Notes under the pieces: model-generated
Told to the model about the DNA's origin: nothing
Databases searched by the model: none
Seen by the model: only the letters and a program-made list of their open reading frames with translations
Origin: Streptomyces sp. NBC_01476
Lineage (GTDB): Bacteria; Actinomycetota; Actinomycetes; Streptomycetales; Streptomycetaceae
DNA length: 64,000 nucleotides
Direction of reading: 5' to 3'
Assembly (NCBI RefSeq): GCF_036227265.1
Contig: NZ_CP109446.1
Span: forward strand, 248,001-312,000
Shown here: positions 1 through 7,426 of the stretch, piece after piece
Layout of the letters: each line of letters begins with the position of its first letter
Numbering within the stretch: position 1 is the stretch's first letter
Made by a program: the position numbers and the translations under genes

Positions 1-782
1 CCGGGGAGTCGGCCACCCACCGCATCCTGGACAACCTGACGGAGCTCACGCCCGCCTCGGCGCGGGAGATCATCACCCATGCGGTGGAGCAGTTGCAGGA
101 CACCGGGGGCACCGGGTCGGTGCTGGCCGTGGTGGGCCTGCTGGGTGCGGTGTGGTCCTCCTCCGGCTATGTGGGGGCGTTCATCAGGGCGTCCAACACG
201 GTGTACGACATCCCGGAGGGGCGGCCGGTCTGGAAGGTCACCCCGCTCCGGCTGCTGCTGACCGTGGTGCTGATGGTGCTGGCCTGCGCGAGTGCGCTGA
301 TCGTGGTGTTCACCGGTGCGCTCGCCGACCAGGCGGGCACACTGCTGGGCATCGGCCATGCGGGGCTGACGGCGTGGTCGATCGCCAAGTGGCCGGTGCT
401 GGTGGTGCTGGTCGTGGTGATGATCGCGATCCTCTACTGGGCCGCGCCCAACGCCAAGGGGCGGGGCTTTCGCTGGATCACGCCCGGCAGCCTGCTGGCG
501 CTCTCGGTATGGCTGCTGGCCTCGGCCGGCTTCGCGCTCTACGTGGCCAACTTCGCCTCGTACAACCGGACATACGGCACGCTGGCGGGTGTCATCGTCT
601 TTCTGGTGTGGCTGTGGCTGACGAATGTGGCGATGCTGCTCGGGCTGGAGTTCGACGCCGAACTGGCCCGGCAGCGGGCGATAGCCGGCGGCCTGCCCGC
701 GGACGCGGAGCCGTACGTCAGGCCGCGGGACACCCGTTCGTGGAGCGAGGAGCAGCGGGAGGAGCTGGCGGATCCGGAGTAG
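1..782 (+). CDS. YihY/BrkB-family inner-membrane protein, 5'-truncated by window edge
   Basis: The reading frame is already open at base 3 and has no start in the window, so this is the C-terminal ~260 residues. The visible part has about five hydrophobic segments and a polar C-terminal tail. Residues shortly after the window start (GTGSVLAVVGLLGAVWSSSG) and the late membrane segment ending in LGLEFDAEL match the YihY/virulence factor BrkB family, whose members are integral membrane proteins of uncertain function (the old ribonuclease BN assignment was withdrawn). A hairpin follows the stop. Family call is fairly secure; the physiological role is unknown. Confidence 0.8.
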   Translation, partial: GESATHRILDNLTELTPASAREIITHAVEQLQDTGGTGSVLAVVGLLGAVWSSSGYVGAFIRASNTVYDIPEGRPVWKVTPLRLLLTVVLMVLACASALIVVFTGALADQAGTLLGIGHAGLTAWSIAKWPVLVVLVVVMIAILYWAAPNAKGRGFRWITPGSLLALSVWLLASAGFALYVANFASYNRTYGTLAGVIVFLVWLWLTNVAMLLGLEFDAELARQRAIAGGLPADAEPYVRPRDTRSWSEEQREELADPE

Positions 783-797
783 CGCTCCCGGACGCGG

Positions 798-823
798 CGG
801 CCCCGGCGCCGTCGCCGGGGCCG
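798..823. terminator. Hairpin between convergent genes
   Basis: Perfect 11-bp arms CGGCCCCGGCG / CGCCGGGGCCG (798-808 and 813-823) with a 4-nt loop lie between the stop of the YihY gene and the stop of the minus-strand oxidoreductase. There is no clear U-tract, as is common in GC-rich actinomycetes. It could serve both genes. Confidence 0.65.
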
Positions 824-845
824 GGTCGGATCGGGTCGAGGTGGT

Positions 846-1925
846 TTACAGGGTCGGCTGGATGACGACCTTGCCGGTGATTCCCCCGGACTCGGCGTGC
901 CGCAGGGCGGCGGCCGCCTGGTCCAGCGGGAAGACCCGGTCGATCTGCGCGGTCAGGGCGCCCTGGGCGAGCAGAGCGAAGACCTGGCCGAGGTCGTCAC
1001 GGAGTTCGGCGCGGTAGCGGTCGGGCCGGCGGGACTTCCCGGCCCACAGATTGAAGAAGTAGGCGTGGCGGCCGTTGGGCAGGTAGTTCCACAGCATGAG
1101 GCGGGCCACCAGCTTGAGCACGGGAAGCGCCGCGTTGCCGGGGACGTCGCGGGTGGAGGCGCTGCCGTACGAGACCAGCGTGCCGCCGGGGGCGAGCATC
1201 CGCCAGGAGTCCTTGATGCCCGGGCCGCCCACGTGGTCGAAGACGGCGGCCACGCCGCCGGGGGCGAGCGCCCGCACCCTGGCGGGAACGTCGTCGTGGT
1301 AGTCGACCGGTTCCGCGCCGAGTTCCCGCAGCCGGTCGTGGCTGCGCGGCGACGCGGTGCCGATCACCCGGATGCCGGCGTGCACCGCGAGCTGGACCAG
1401 AGTGCTGCCGACGCCCCCGGCGGCGCCGAGGACGACGACGGTCTGCCCGGCGCGCACCTTCGCGGTGCGGTGCAGCATCCGCCAGGCCGTGACACCGTTG
1501 ACCACGACCGTCTCGGCGTCGGCGGCCGGCACCGCGTCGGGGACGGGCACCAGGTCGGCGGTGTCCAGCAGGACCCGGTCGGCCCAGCCGCCGGTCTTGG
1601 TCAGCGCGGCGACCCGCTGCCCGCTGCGGATCGCGCCGGCACCACCGGTGTTCCCGGCGGCTCCATCGGCCGCGGCGCCCGTGTTGTCCGCGGTGTCCGC
1701 GGCGGTCGCCTCGACCACGCCCACCAGGTCGTAGCCGGGGACGAACGGGAAGGCGGGCTGGTCGTAGTACTTGCCACGGCGCATCTGCTGCTCGGCGAAG
1801 GAGACGCCGGTGGCCTCCACCCGGACGACGGCCTGGCCGGGGCCGGGCTCGGGCAGGGAGCGGGTGCGCAGTTGCAGGGTCTCCGGCTCGCCGACGGCAG
1901 GCAGCACGATCTCGGTTGCTTCCAT
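846..1925 (-). CDS. Medium-chain NADPH:quinone reductase-like zinc-less dehydrogenase
   Basis: A 359-residue MDR-superfamily protein. The GroES-like half is followed by a Rossmann nucleotide-binding motif GAAGGVG at about residues 167-173 and a conserved C-terminal GITGKVVIQP. The cysteine/histidine zinc ligands of alcohol dehydrogenases are not apparent, which fits quinone-reductase-type members that reduce quinones or enones with NADPH. An Ala/Gly/Thr-rich insertion (about residues 73-98) is unusual. The ATG at 1925 was chosen because GAAGGTGGAG lies just upstream; longer in-frame starts run through the operator. Substrate unknown. Confidence 0.8.
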   Translation of the reverse strand: MEATEIVLPAVGEPETLQLRTRSLPEPGPGQAVVRVEATGVSFAEQQMRRGKYYDQPAFPFVPGYDLVGVVEATAADTADNTGAAADGAAGNTGGAGAIRSGQRVAALTKTGGWADRVLLDTADLVPVPDAVPAADAETVVVNGVTAWRMLHRTAKVRAGQTVVVLGAAGGVGSTLVQLAVHAGIRVIGTASPRSHDRLRELGAEPVDYHDDVPARVRALAPGGVAAVFDHVGGPGIKDSWRMLAPGGTLVSYGSASTRDVPGNAALPVLKLVARLMLWNYLPNGRHAYFFNLWAGKSRRPDRYRAELRDDLGQVFALLAQGALTAQIDRVFPLDQAAAALRHAESGGITGKVVIQPTL

Positions 1926-1951
1926 CACTCCACCTTCGCTAGTCCATCTTG

Positions 1952-1991
1952 CTTCAGTTATAGCATATAACAGAAGCGATGGCATGGTCAT
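1952..1991 (-). promoter_or_regulatory. Promoter with 25-bp operator palindrome
   Basis: On the plus strand 1952-1962 CTTCAGTTATA and 1966-1976 TATAACAGAAG form 11-bp arms (10 of 11 matched) around GCA. Read on the minus strand, TATGCT (1962-1967) is a plausible -10 and ATGACC (1986-1991) a -35 with an 18-bp spacer, so the palindrome covers the -10. This is the layout expected for repression by a MarR-, HxlR- or TetR-type dimer. No regulator gene of these types lies next to it. Confidence 0.6.
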
Positions 1992-2026
1992 TCCCCGGGT
2001 GCTCCCCGGGCTCTCCCCGGACATAC

Positions 2027-2065
2027 CGAAGGGCCCGCCCGACGTGTCGTCGGACGGGCCCTTCG
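2027..2065 (-). terminator. Rho-independent-type hairpin
   Basis: Arms CGAAGGGCCCG (2027-2037) and CGGGCCCTTCG (2055-2065) are perfectly complementary and enclose a second stem, CCGACG / CGTCGG. It sits downstream of the minus-strand gene ending at 2113 and so probably ends the von Willebrand A transcript. GAAGGGCCCG-type hairpins are common actinomycete terminators. Confidence 0.75.
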
Positions 2066-2112
2066 CGATGGATGAGCCGGTGGAACGAGCAGGGAGCCGG
2101 CGTCCCGGTCGC

Positions 2113-2955
2113 TCAGCCGGAGTAGTACCCCTGCCCCGGATCCCGCGGGTGTTCCACCCGCTCCGGCCGCCGGTAGGCGGAACTGAGCCGGACCGGGCCG
2201 CGGGCCAGCCGGTGCGCCCCGACGGCGATCAGGACGGCGAGCAGCCCGCCCCCACCGGTCCACAGCCAGCGCGGCGACCACCAGGTGCCGGCCCAGCCGT
2301 CGGCCGGCCGGACGTCGGGCGCGTTCTCGGACACCACGGGCGCCACCGAGCCGTCCACCGCCTGCTCCCCCGCCGTACCGGTGGAGGTGGCCTTCACGGC
2401 CGCCTTGACCGGCAGGCCCAGGTCGGTCTGCGGCAGGTCGAGCACGGTGAGCCGCAGGTAGTACGCACCGCGCAGCGGGTCGTTGGACCAGGGCTCAGCC
2501 CAGGACCGCACGGTCCGCAGGTTGCAGGCCAGTTGGACCGTCGTGGCGTCGGCCGCGGCGGTCTCGGTCGTCGTGCCGTAACGGCAGGACTGGTGGCGGC
2601 GCAGCCCGTCGTAGACGTCGAGCTGCCAGGTGGAGGCGCCGTGCCGGGCGGTGGATTCCGGGAAGGTGACTGTGGCGGTCACCTTGACGTGCTGCCCGGA
2701 GTCGGCCGGGAACACCCAGTACAGGTAGTCGCCGGTGGACGCGTCGGCGGTGGCCTGAACGCCCTGCTGGATGACGGTGGCGGTACGGAAGTTGGTACCC
2801 GCGACGGTGGGCGGCGCGTCACTCGGGGTGGCGGTGCCGCTGGGCGACGCGGAGTCGCCGGGTGACGGGGTGTCGGCCACCGCGGGCCCGGTCAGTACGG
2901 CGAGGGCCGTACCGGCGAGCAGTGCGGCGCAGCCGAGCAGTTTGGCGGCACGCAT
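2113..2955 (-). CDS. Secreted/membrane-anchored protein paired with the VWA protein
   Basis: A 280-residue protein with an N-terminal signal peptide (hydrophobic LLGCAALLAGTALAVLTG ending near AVADT), a Ser/Thr/Pro-rich segment, an extracellular region with a few cysteines and a C-terminal transmembrane helix (GGGLLAVLIAVGAHRL) followed by a basic tail. It therefore sits on the outer face of the membrane with one anchor. Its ATG at 2955 overlaps the VWA stop codon (ATGA), so the two are translationally coupled and probably act together. I do not recognise a named domain in the extracellular part. Confidence 0.7.
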   Translation of the reverse strand: MRAAKLLGCAALLAGTALAVLTGPAVADTPSPGDSASPSGTATPSDAPPTVAGTNFRTATVIQQGVQATADASTGDYLYWVFPADSGQHVKVTATVTFPESTARHGASTWQLDVYDGLRRHQSCRYGTTTETAAADATTVQLACNLRTVRSWAEPWSNDPLRGAYYLRLTVLDLPQTDLGLPVKAAVKATSTGTAGEQAVDGSVAPVVSENAPDVRPADGWAGTWWSPRWLWTGGGGLLAVLIAVGAHRLARGPVRLSSAYRRPERVEHPRDPGQGYYSG

Positions 2956-4220
2956 CAGTCGGTCCTCCCGGTGTTGAGGCGCCAGCGGGAGATCCAGCCG
3001 GTCAGCAGACCGCCGACCGCGCCGACGACCGCGAGCAGGCCGAGCAGCCACCATCCGCTGCCGAGGCCGTAGAACGCCACGTCGTCGGCGTTGTCCGGGC
3101 CGTGGGTGAAGTCGATGGAGAGCTCGACGGGCAGCCCGGGGGTGGTCTTGACACCGGCCGGGGCCGAGAAGGAGTTGCCCACCTGCAGGCAGACGGTCTC
3201 CGGCGGGGTGTCGTCGTCCCCCTTCGGCTTCGGGTAGCGGATACCGGCCGACACCGCGTCGGTGCGTCCGGTGCCGCCCTCGTCGTCGCGGACGATCTCC
3301 CGTCCGTGCTGGGTGACGCCGCGCAGCAGCACGCCGTAGTCGGCGTTGACGGTCCGGTCGTCGAACACACTGACCGCCGCCCGCAGTTCCTGCCCCGGCT
3401 TGACCACCACCCGGTACCAGCGGTTCTGCGAGAAGGTCTCCCGGTCGGTGTACAGGCCCTCCTTCAGCAGCGGAGCGTCCGTACAGGTGGCGCCGCCCTG
3501 GGTGGCGACCGGGACGACCGCCGTGTCGTCGCTGCGGTCGACCAGTTGCCGCACCTTGGTGGTGAGCTGGTCGCGGTGCTGCACGGTGGTGTACGTGCCA
3601 CCGGTGGCCTCGGCTATGCAGCTGAGCTGGGTGCGGGTCTTGGAGTCCGGTATCAGGCCGAGGGTGTCGATGACCAGGTGGATGCCCTGGGCGGCGATGT
3701 CACGGGCGACATCGCAGGGGTTGATCTTGCAGGTGTCCTCTCCGTCGGTGATCAGAACGAGCCGGCGGCTGCCGTCGCCGCCTTTGATGTCGTTGGCGGC
3801 GGCGGTCAGCGCCGGGCCGATCGGGGTCCAGCCGGTGGGCTGCAGGGTGGCCACCGCGGCCTTGGCCTCGGTCCGGTCCAGCGGGCCGACCGGGTAGAGC
3901 TGCTTGGTGTCCTTGCAGCCGGTCGCCACGTTGTTGCCCGGGTAGGTGGCCCCGAGGGTGCGGATACCGAGCTGGACACCGTCCGGCACCGAGTCCAGGA
4001 CGTCGTCGAACGCCTGCTTGGCGGCCGACATCCGCGACTCGCCGTCGATGTCGCGGGCCCGCATCGAGCCGCTGACGTCGAGCACCAGCTCGACCTTGGG
4101 GGGCGGTGCCGGGGAGGGTTGGTCGGCGTCGGCGGACGCGCTCGTGGGCAGCAGACCGACGGACAGCGCGGCGAAGAGGCCGCAGACCAGTCCGGCGGTC
4201 AGTACCTTTCTGGTGATCAT
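2955..4220 (-). CDS. Secreted von Willebrand factor A domain protein with C-terminal membrane anchor
   Basis: A 421-residue protein. A signal peptide (residues 1-30, ending SASA) is followed directly by a VWA domain with an intact MIDAS motif DVSGS (residues 48-52), a downstream threonine segment (TGWTPIGPAL) and LITDGED. A beta-rich region follows, then a C-terminal helix near GWWLLGLLAVVGAVGGLLTGW. MIDAS-type VWA domains bind a divalent metal and protein ligands. The ATG at 4220 is preferred because the signal peptide begins there and a -10 element lies at the right distance for a leaderless message. It heads a two-gene unit with the following membrane protein. Confidence 0.85.
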   Translation of the reverse strand: MITRKVLTAGLVCGLFAALSVGLLPTSASADADQPSPAPPPKVELVLDVSGSMRARDIDGESRMSAAKQAFDDVLDSVPDGVQLGIRTLGATYPGNNVATGCKDTKQLYPVGPLDRTEAKAAVATLQPTGWTPIGPALTAAANDIKGGDGSRRLVLITDGEDTCKINPCDVARDIAAQGIHLVIDTLGLIPDSKTRTQLSCIAEATGGTYTTVQHRDQLTTKVRQLVDRSDDTAVVPVATQGGATCTDAPLLKEGLYTDRETFSQNRWYRVVVKPGQELRAAVSVFDDRTVNADYGVLLRGVTQHGREIVRDDEGGTGRTDAVSAGIRYPKPKGDDDTPPETVCLQVGNSFSAPAGVKTTPGLPVELSIDFTHGPDNADDVAFYGLGSGWWLLGLLAVVGAVGGLLTGWISRWRLNTGRTD

Positions 4221-4226
4221 CGCAGG

Positions 4227-4255
4227 ATCGTATTGAAGGCTTGGCGAATCCCGAA
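4227..4255 (-). promoter_or_regulatory. Leaderless promoter of the VWA gene
   Basis: On the minus strand TACGAT ends six bases before the ATG, so transcription would begin at the A of the start codon; no Shine-Dalgarno sequence is present. A weak TTCGGG lies 17 bp further upstream as a possible -35. TANNNT placed this way is the usual signature of leaderless actinomycete genes. Confidence 0.5.
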
Positions 4256-4322
4256 GTCGGCTGGTCAGCACGGTGCGTTGGCCCGGGCACGGTCCGGGAC
4301 GTAGGCGACATGCCCCACATGG

Positions 4323-4544
4323 TCAGGTGTGGCCGGGGCTCGGTGACGGCGACCAGGTGGGGTTGCCGGTCTGCGGCGCGCGGCTGGGCGGCATCGGCGG
4401 GGAGGTGACCAGCACGCGGCCGTAGAGGGTGACGGCCGCCACCATCAGGACCGCGATCACCAGCCAGCGCAGGTGCAGCCGGGCCGGCAGGCTCAGCAGC
4501 CGGTGCAGCGGACTTCCGGCCTGCGGACGGCCACGGCGGCTCAC
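4323..4544 (-). CDS. Small single-pass membrane protein of the ferric-reductase operon
   Basis: A 73-residue protein starting at GTG 4544, which has GAAGGAGG five bases upstream and overlaps the stop of the preceding flavoprotein gene (GTGA). It has a basic N-terminus, one membrane helix (WLVIAVLMVAAVTLYG) and a Pro/Ser-rich tail. I do not recognise a family. Tight coupling to the ferredoxin-reductase gene suggests an accessory subunit or anchor for that complex, which is inference only. Confidence 0.65.
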   Translation of the reverse strand: MSRRGRPQAGSPLHRLLSLPARLHLRWLVIAVLMVAAVTLYGRVLVTSPPMPPSRAPQTGNPTWSPSPSPGHT

Positions 4545-6220
4545 CGGCGCCTCCTTCGGCCGCCGGTTCCGGCACTGCCGGCGGCGCCGGTCAGTTCGGT
4601 GCGCCCGGCGATGCGGGACTGCGGCCTGGCCCGGCCGATCTGGTCCCGGTACTCCAGCAGCCGCAGCGGCATGTCGAAGGCGACCGCCGCGACCACCTGG
4701 GAGCCGTAAGGGGTGGGCCTGGTGTAGCGGGCGATGAACCGCTCGGTCCGCAGCGAGCCCTCGACGATCTCCACCTCGGTGCCGAGGGCGGGCAGTCCCG
4801 CCGCCTGGATGCGGGTGCCGTGCTGCTCCGACCAGAAGCGCGGGACGGGTGTGAAGCGCCTGGCGCGGTCCGGTCCGCGCAGCAGGGCGTCGGCGGCGTG
4901 CTGTCCCATCTCGACGGCGTGGATGAGGTGTTCCACGCGCCGCGGCCGGTCGTCGAAGCGCGGGTTGGGCCAGCAGGCCACGTCCCCGGCGGCGACGATG
5001 TGCGGCGCGGTGTGTCCCCACAGATCGCGGGCGTGGCAGGTGGGGCCGCACTGGACGCCGTCGGAGATGTCGAGACCGCTGCCGCGCAGCCACTCGGTGC
5101 GCGGGGTGCCACCCAGACCGAGTACGACGAAGTCGCAGGTGAGCACCGATCCGTCGTCCAGGACCAGGCGCAGGATGTCGCCGTGGTCCTGCCAGTCGGT
5201 GATGTTCCGGCCCAGCCGCAGGTCGACCCCTGCCCGGTGCTGGATCCTTCCCACCACCTCGCCGACGCGGGCGCCCAGCACCCGTCCCAGCAGCGGCGCC
5301 TGACGGGCCACCACGGTGACGTCCATGCCGTGCTCGCGGGCGGTGCAGGCCAGTTCGCAGCCGACGAAGCCGCCGCCGAGGATCACCACGTGGTGCGCCT
5401 TGGCGGCCGCCATGGCCTGCCGGACGGCGACCGCGTCGGCGAGCGTGCGGACGGTACGGATCCGGTCGGTGAACAGCGGGGCCTCGGGCAGGCGTTTGGC
5501 GTCGACTCCGGTGGCGATGACCAGGCCGTCGAAGGGCAGCTTCTCGCCGCCGCGCAGTTCGAGGGTGCGTTCGCGCGGGTCGAGGCCGGTGACCGGGGCG
5601 TCGAGCAGCCAGTGGGCGTCGAGGGTGTCGTCGGCGCGGAAGGCGAGGTCGGCGGCGCCGAGCGCGCCGGTCAGGAACTGTTTGGACAGCGGCGGGCGGC
5701 TGTAGGGGCGGTGCGGCTCGTCGCCGACCAGCACCAGTTCGCCCTCGAAGCCGCGTTCCCTGAGCCGGGTCGCCGCGCTGAGCCCGGCAAGGCCCGCGCC
5801 GGCCACGACGATACGGCGGCGTCCCGCGCGTGCCCCGGAGCCGCTGCGCAGGGGCCGCCCGGTGTACTGGCCGGAGGGCGCGCCGCCGGGTGCCTGTCCG
5901 CCGCTGACCGCGATGGCCTGCATGGGGCAGCAGCGGGCCGCCTGCCGGGTCTTGGCGGCGTACGCGGCGGGCACGCCGGGCGTGTAGTGCAGTGAGCCGC
6001 CTTCGGAGATCCGGAAGACCTCGGGGGCCTCCTGCTGGCAGATGCCGTAGATGTGGCAGCGGTTGTTGTCGACGCTGATCCTGACCGGTTCGGCCTCGGG
6101 CACCAGGACCGGCCGGGCCGGGTCGAAGGAGCCGGCGCTGACCGCGCCGGGTACAGCGGGGGTCTGGCGTCCTGGGGAGGTACGGGGCAGCGGCGCCGGC
6201 AGCGGGCGGGAGGTCGTCAC
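4541..6220 (-). CDS. Ferredoxin-domain/FAD-dependent pyridine nucleotide reductase fusion
   Basis: A 559-residue protein. The N-terminal ~110 residues are a small ferredoxin with Cys55, Cys61 and a CCP at 97-99, the C-x5-C...CP spacing of actinomycete 3Fe-4S-type ferredoxins. The rest is a ferredoxin/putidaredoxin-reductase-like flavoprotein: FAD motif GAGLAG (about 141-146), an NAD(P) motif in ILGGGFVGCELA, and AAGDVACWPNP before the C-terminal domain. Donor (NAD(P)H), FAD and acceptor cluster are thus in one chain. The GTG start at 6220 overlaps the stop of the membrane gene upstream, pointing to electron delivery to that membrane protein. Confidence 0.85.
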   Translation of the reverse strand: MTTSRPLPAPLPRTSPGRQTPAVPGAVSAGSFDPARPVLVPEAEPVRISVDNNRCHIYGICQQEAPEVFRISEGGSLHYTPGVPAAYAAKTRQAARCCPMQAIAVSGGQAPGGAPSGQYTGRPLRSGSGARAGRRRIVVAGAGLAGLSAATRLRERGFEGELVLVGDEPHRPYSRPPLSKQFLTGALGAADLAFRADDTLDAHWLLDAPVTGLDPRERTLELRGGEKLPFDGLVIATGVDAKRLPEAPLFTDRIRTVRTLADAVAVRQAMAAAKAHHVVILGGGFVGCELACTAREHGMDVTVVARQAPLLGRVLGARVGEVVGRIQHRAGVDLRLGRNITDWQDHGDILRLVLDDGSVLTCDFVVLGLGGTPRTEWLRGSGLDISDGVQCGPTCHARDLWGHTAPHIVAAGDVACWPNPRFDDRPRRVEHLIHAVEMGQHAADALLRGPDRARRFTPVPRFWSEQHGTRIQAAGLPALGTEVEIVEGSLRTERFIARYTRPTPYGSQVVAAVAFDMPLRLLEYRDQIGRARPQSRIAGRTELTGAAGSAGTGGRRRRR

Positions 6221-6966
6221 TCGGCGGCCTCCGTCCGGCCGGGAAAGGCCCGCTGTCTCAGCCTGGAACGCGACGGGAGCAGCCGTACCAGGAACGCCAG
6301 CAGGACGGTCACCGCGCCGGCCCCGATGCCGACCGAGACGAGGTTCACATGGCGCGGTTCCGGGTGGACCAGGAACACGTGCAGCCAGATCAGCCCGAAT
6401 GCGGCATAGGCGAATTGATGCACTCTCAGCCACCGGCGGTAACCGAGTCGTCGCTGAAGCCACACGGCGCAGGCGACAGCGATGGCGAGCTCCGTCCCCA
6501 GAATTCCGAATCCCACCGGAATACGCTGCAGTCCGCCGCTGAACGGCACGATGAGGCGTGCCGTATCGATCTTCCAGACCGGCTGGTAGAGAAATGTCAG
6601 GCCATGAATACCGCCGAAGATCATCGCGGACAGCGCCAGGGTCATGTGGGCGCCGTAGAAAGTGGCCCGGTTGACCGCCTGCTGCATGAACCGCAGCCGC
6701 AGCACCACTCCCAGGCCCACGGTGGCGACCATCAGGACGTAGGCGATGATGGCCGCCACCCGGGCGAGCTTGTGCACGCCCATGTCGTAGGGGACTTGCT
6801 TGTCGTACGCGTCGAGCGGCGACCCGGGGATCGGGGACGCCGCGGCGGGGTGCGCGGCCGGGGCCGCGACGATCAGCAGGGCGAGCAGGAAGAGAAGCAG
6901 GGTGAGAACGCCCGCCAAGAGCAGCGGACGTCGTCCGGAAAAGCCCGACAGCACGGTTTTTGCCAT
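6217..6966 (-). CDS. Ferric-reductase-like transmembrane cytochrome b protein
   Basis: A 249-residue integral membrane protein with about six helices. Histidines in helices (YGAHMTLAL, GGIHGLTF, RVHQFAYAAFGLIWLHVFLVHPE) are suited to bind b-type haem across the membrane, as in the ferric reductase/NOX transmembrane superfamily. It lacks the cytoplasmic FAD/NADPH domain of full ferric reductases; the adjacent coupled gene supplies exactly that. ATG 6966 has AAGGAG eight bases upstream. First gene of a three-gene operon; the terminal acceptor (iron chelate, quinone, sulfoxide or oxygen) is not shown. Confidence 0.75.
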   Translation of the reverse strand: MAKTVLSGFSGRRPLLLAGVLTLLLFLLALLIVAAPAAHPAAASPIPGSPLDAYDKQVPYDMGVHKLARVAAIIAYVLMVATVGLGVVLRLRFMQQAVNRATFYGAHMTLALSAMIFGGIHGLTFLYQPVWKIDTARLIVPFSGGLQRIPVGFGILGTELAIAVACAVWLQRRLGYRRWLRVHQFAYAAFGLIWLHVFLVHPEPRHVNLVSVGIGAGAVTVLLAFLVRLLPSRSRLRQRAFPGRTEAAE

Positions 6967-7426
6967 GGCCTGGACTCCTTGCTGGTGCATTCACGTTCAC
7001 CGTGAATGACTGGCATGAATCTGTCCGGAGTCAACCTGTCCTTATAAGGTCCCACCCCACAGGAGACGCTCCTTTGGCGGGAGACGCTACACCATTCCGT
7101 TCGCCGTGCGGCAGGTAATCCGGCGAGCAGTTCCGGCGGGCAATGGCGGGGTACGCAGGGCGAGTTGACGCGCTGTGATCCCATACGTCCAATCCGTTCC
7201 GGCGGGAAACACATGGCCGCCGACAGTGAACGGCCGCCGGCGGGGGTGCGCGGGCCGGCCGCGGCCGGACCGGCCGGGGAGCGGACGGCCCGCGGCGGCG
7301 CGGAGAACTTTGACATCTCTTTACAACCCGGCCCGGCGCCACGTCGTCTCTGTTCGCGATTCCCGGTCCGGCCCGCCGGAGCTCGCTGCGAGTCCGGCGG
7401 CCGCGGGAGAGACGAGGGAACAGGAC
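6967..7426. promoter_or_regulatory. Divergent intergenic region with inverted repeats
   Basis: No gene seen. CATTCACG (6988-6995) and CGTGAATG (7001-7008) form a perfect 8-bp inverted repeat with a 5-bp spacer in the leader of the ferric-reductase gene. Upstream of it on the minus strand TTGACT (7029-7034) is a good -35 but the matching -10 is weak. CCTTATAAGG (7040-7049) is a second short palindrome. Towards the plus-strand DUF4232 gene, an isolated TTGACA (7310-7315) and an ECF-like ACAACCC (7323-7329) followed 12 bp later by CGTCGTCT (7342-7349) are candidate promoter elements. Confidence 0.45.

Noticed and set aside
897..1970. Plus-strand open frame across the first quinone reductase gene
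   Set aside because: Gly/Val/Asp-rich with no motifs; the opposite strand encodes a clear MDR enzyme.
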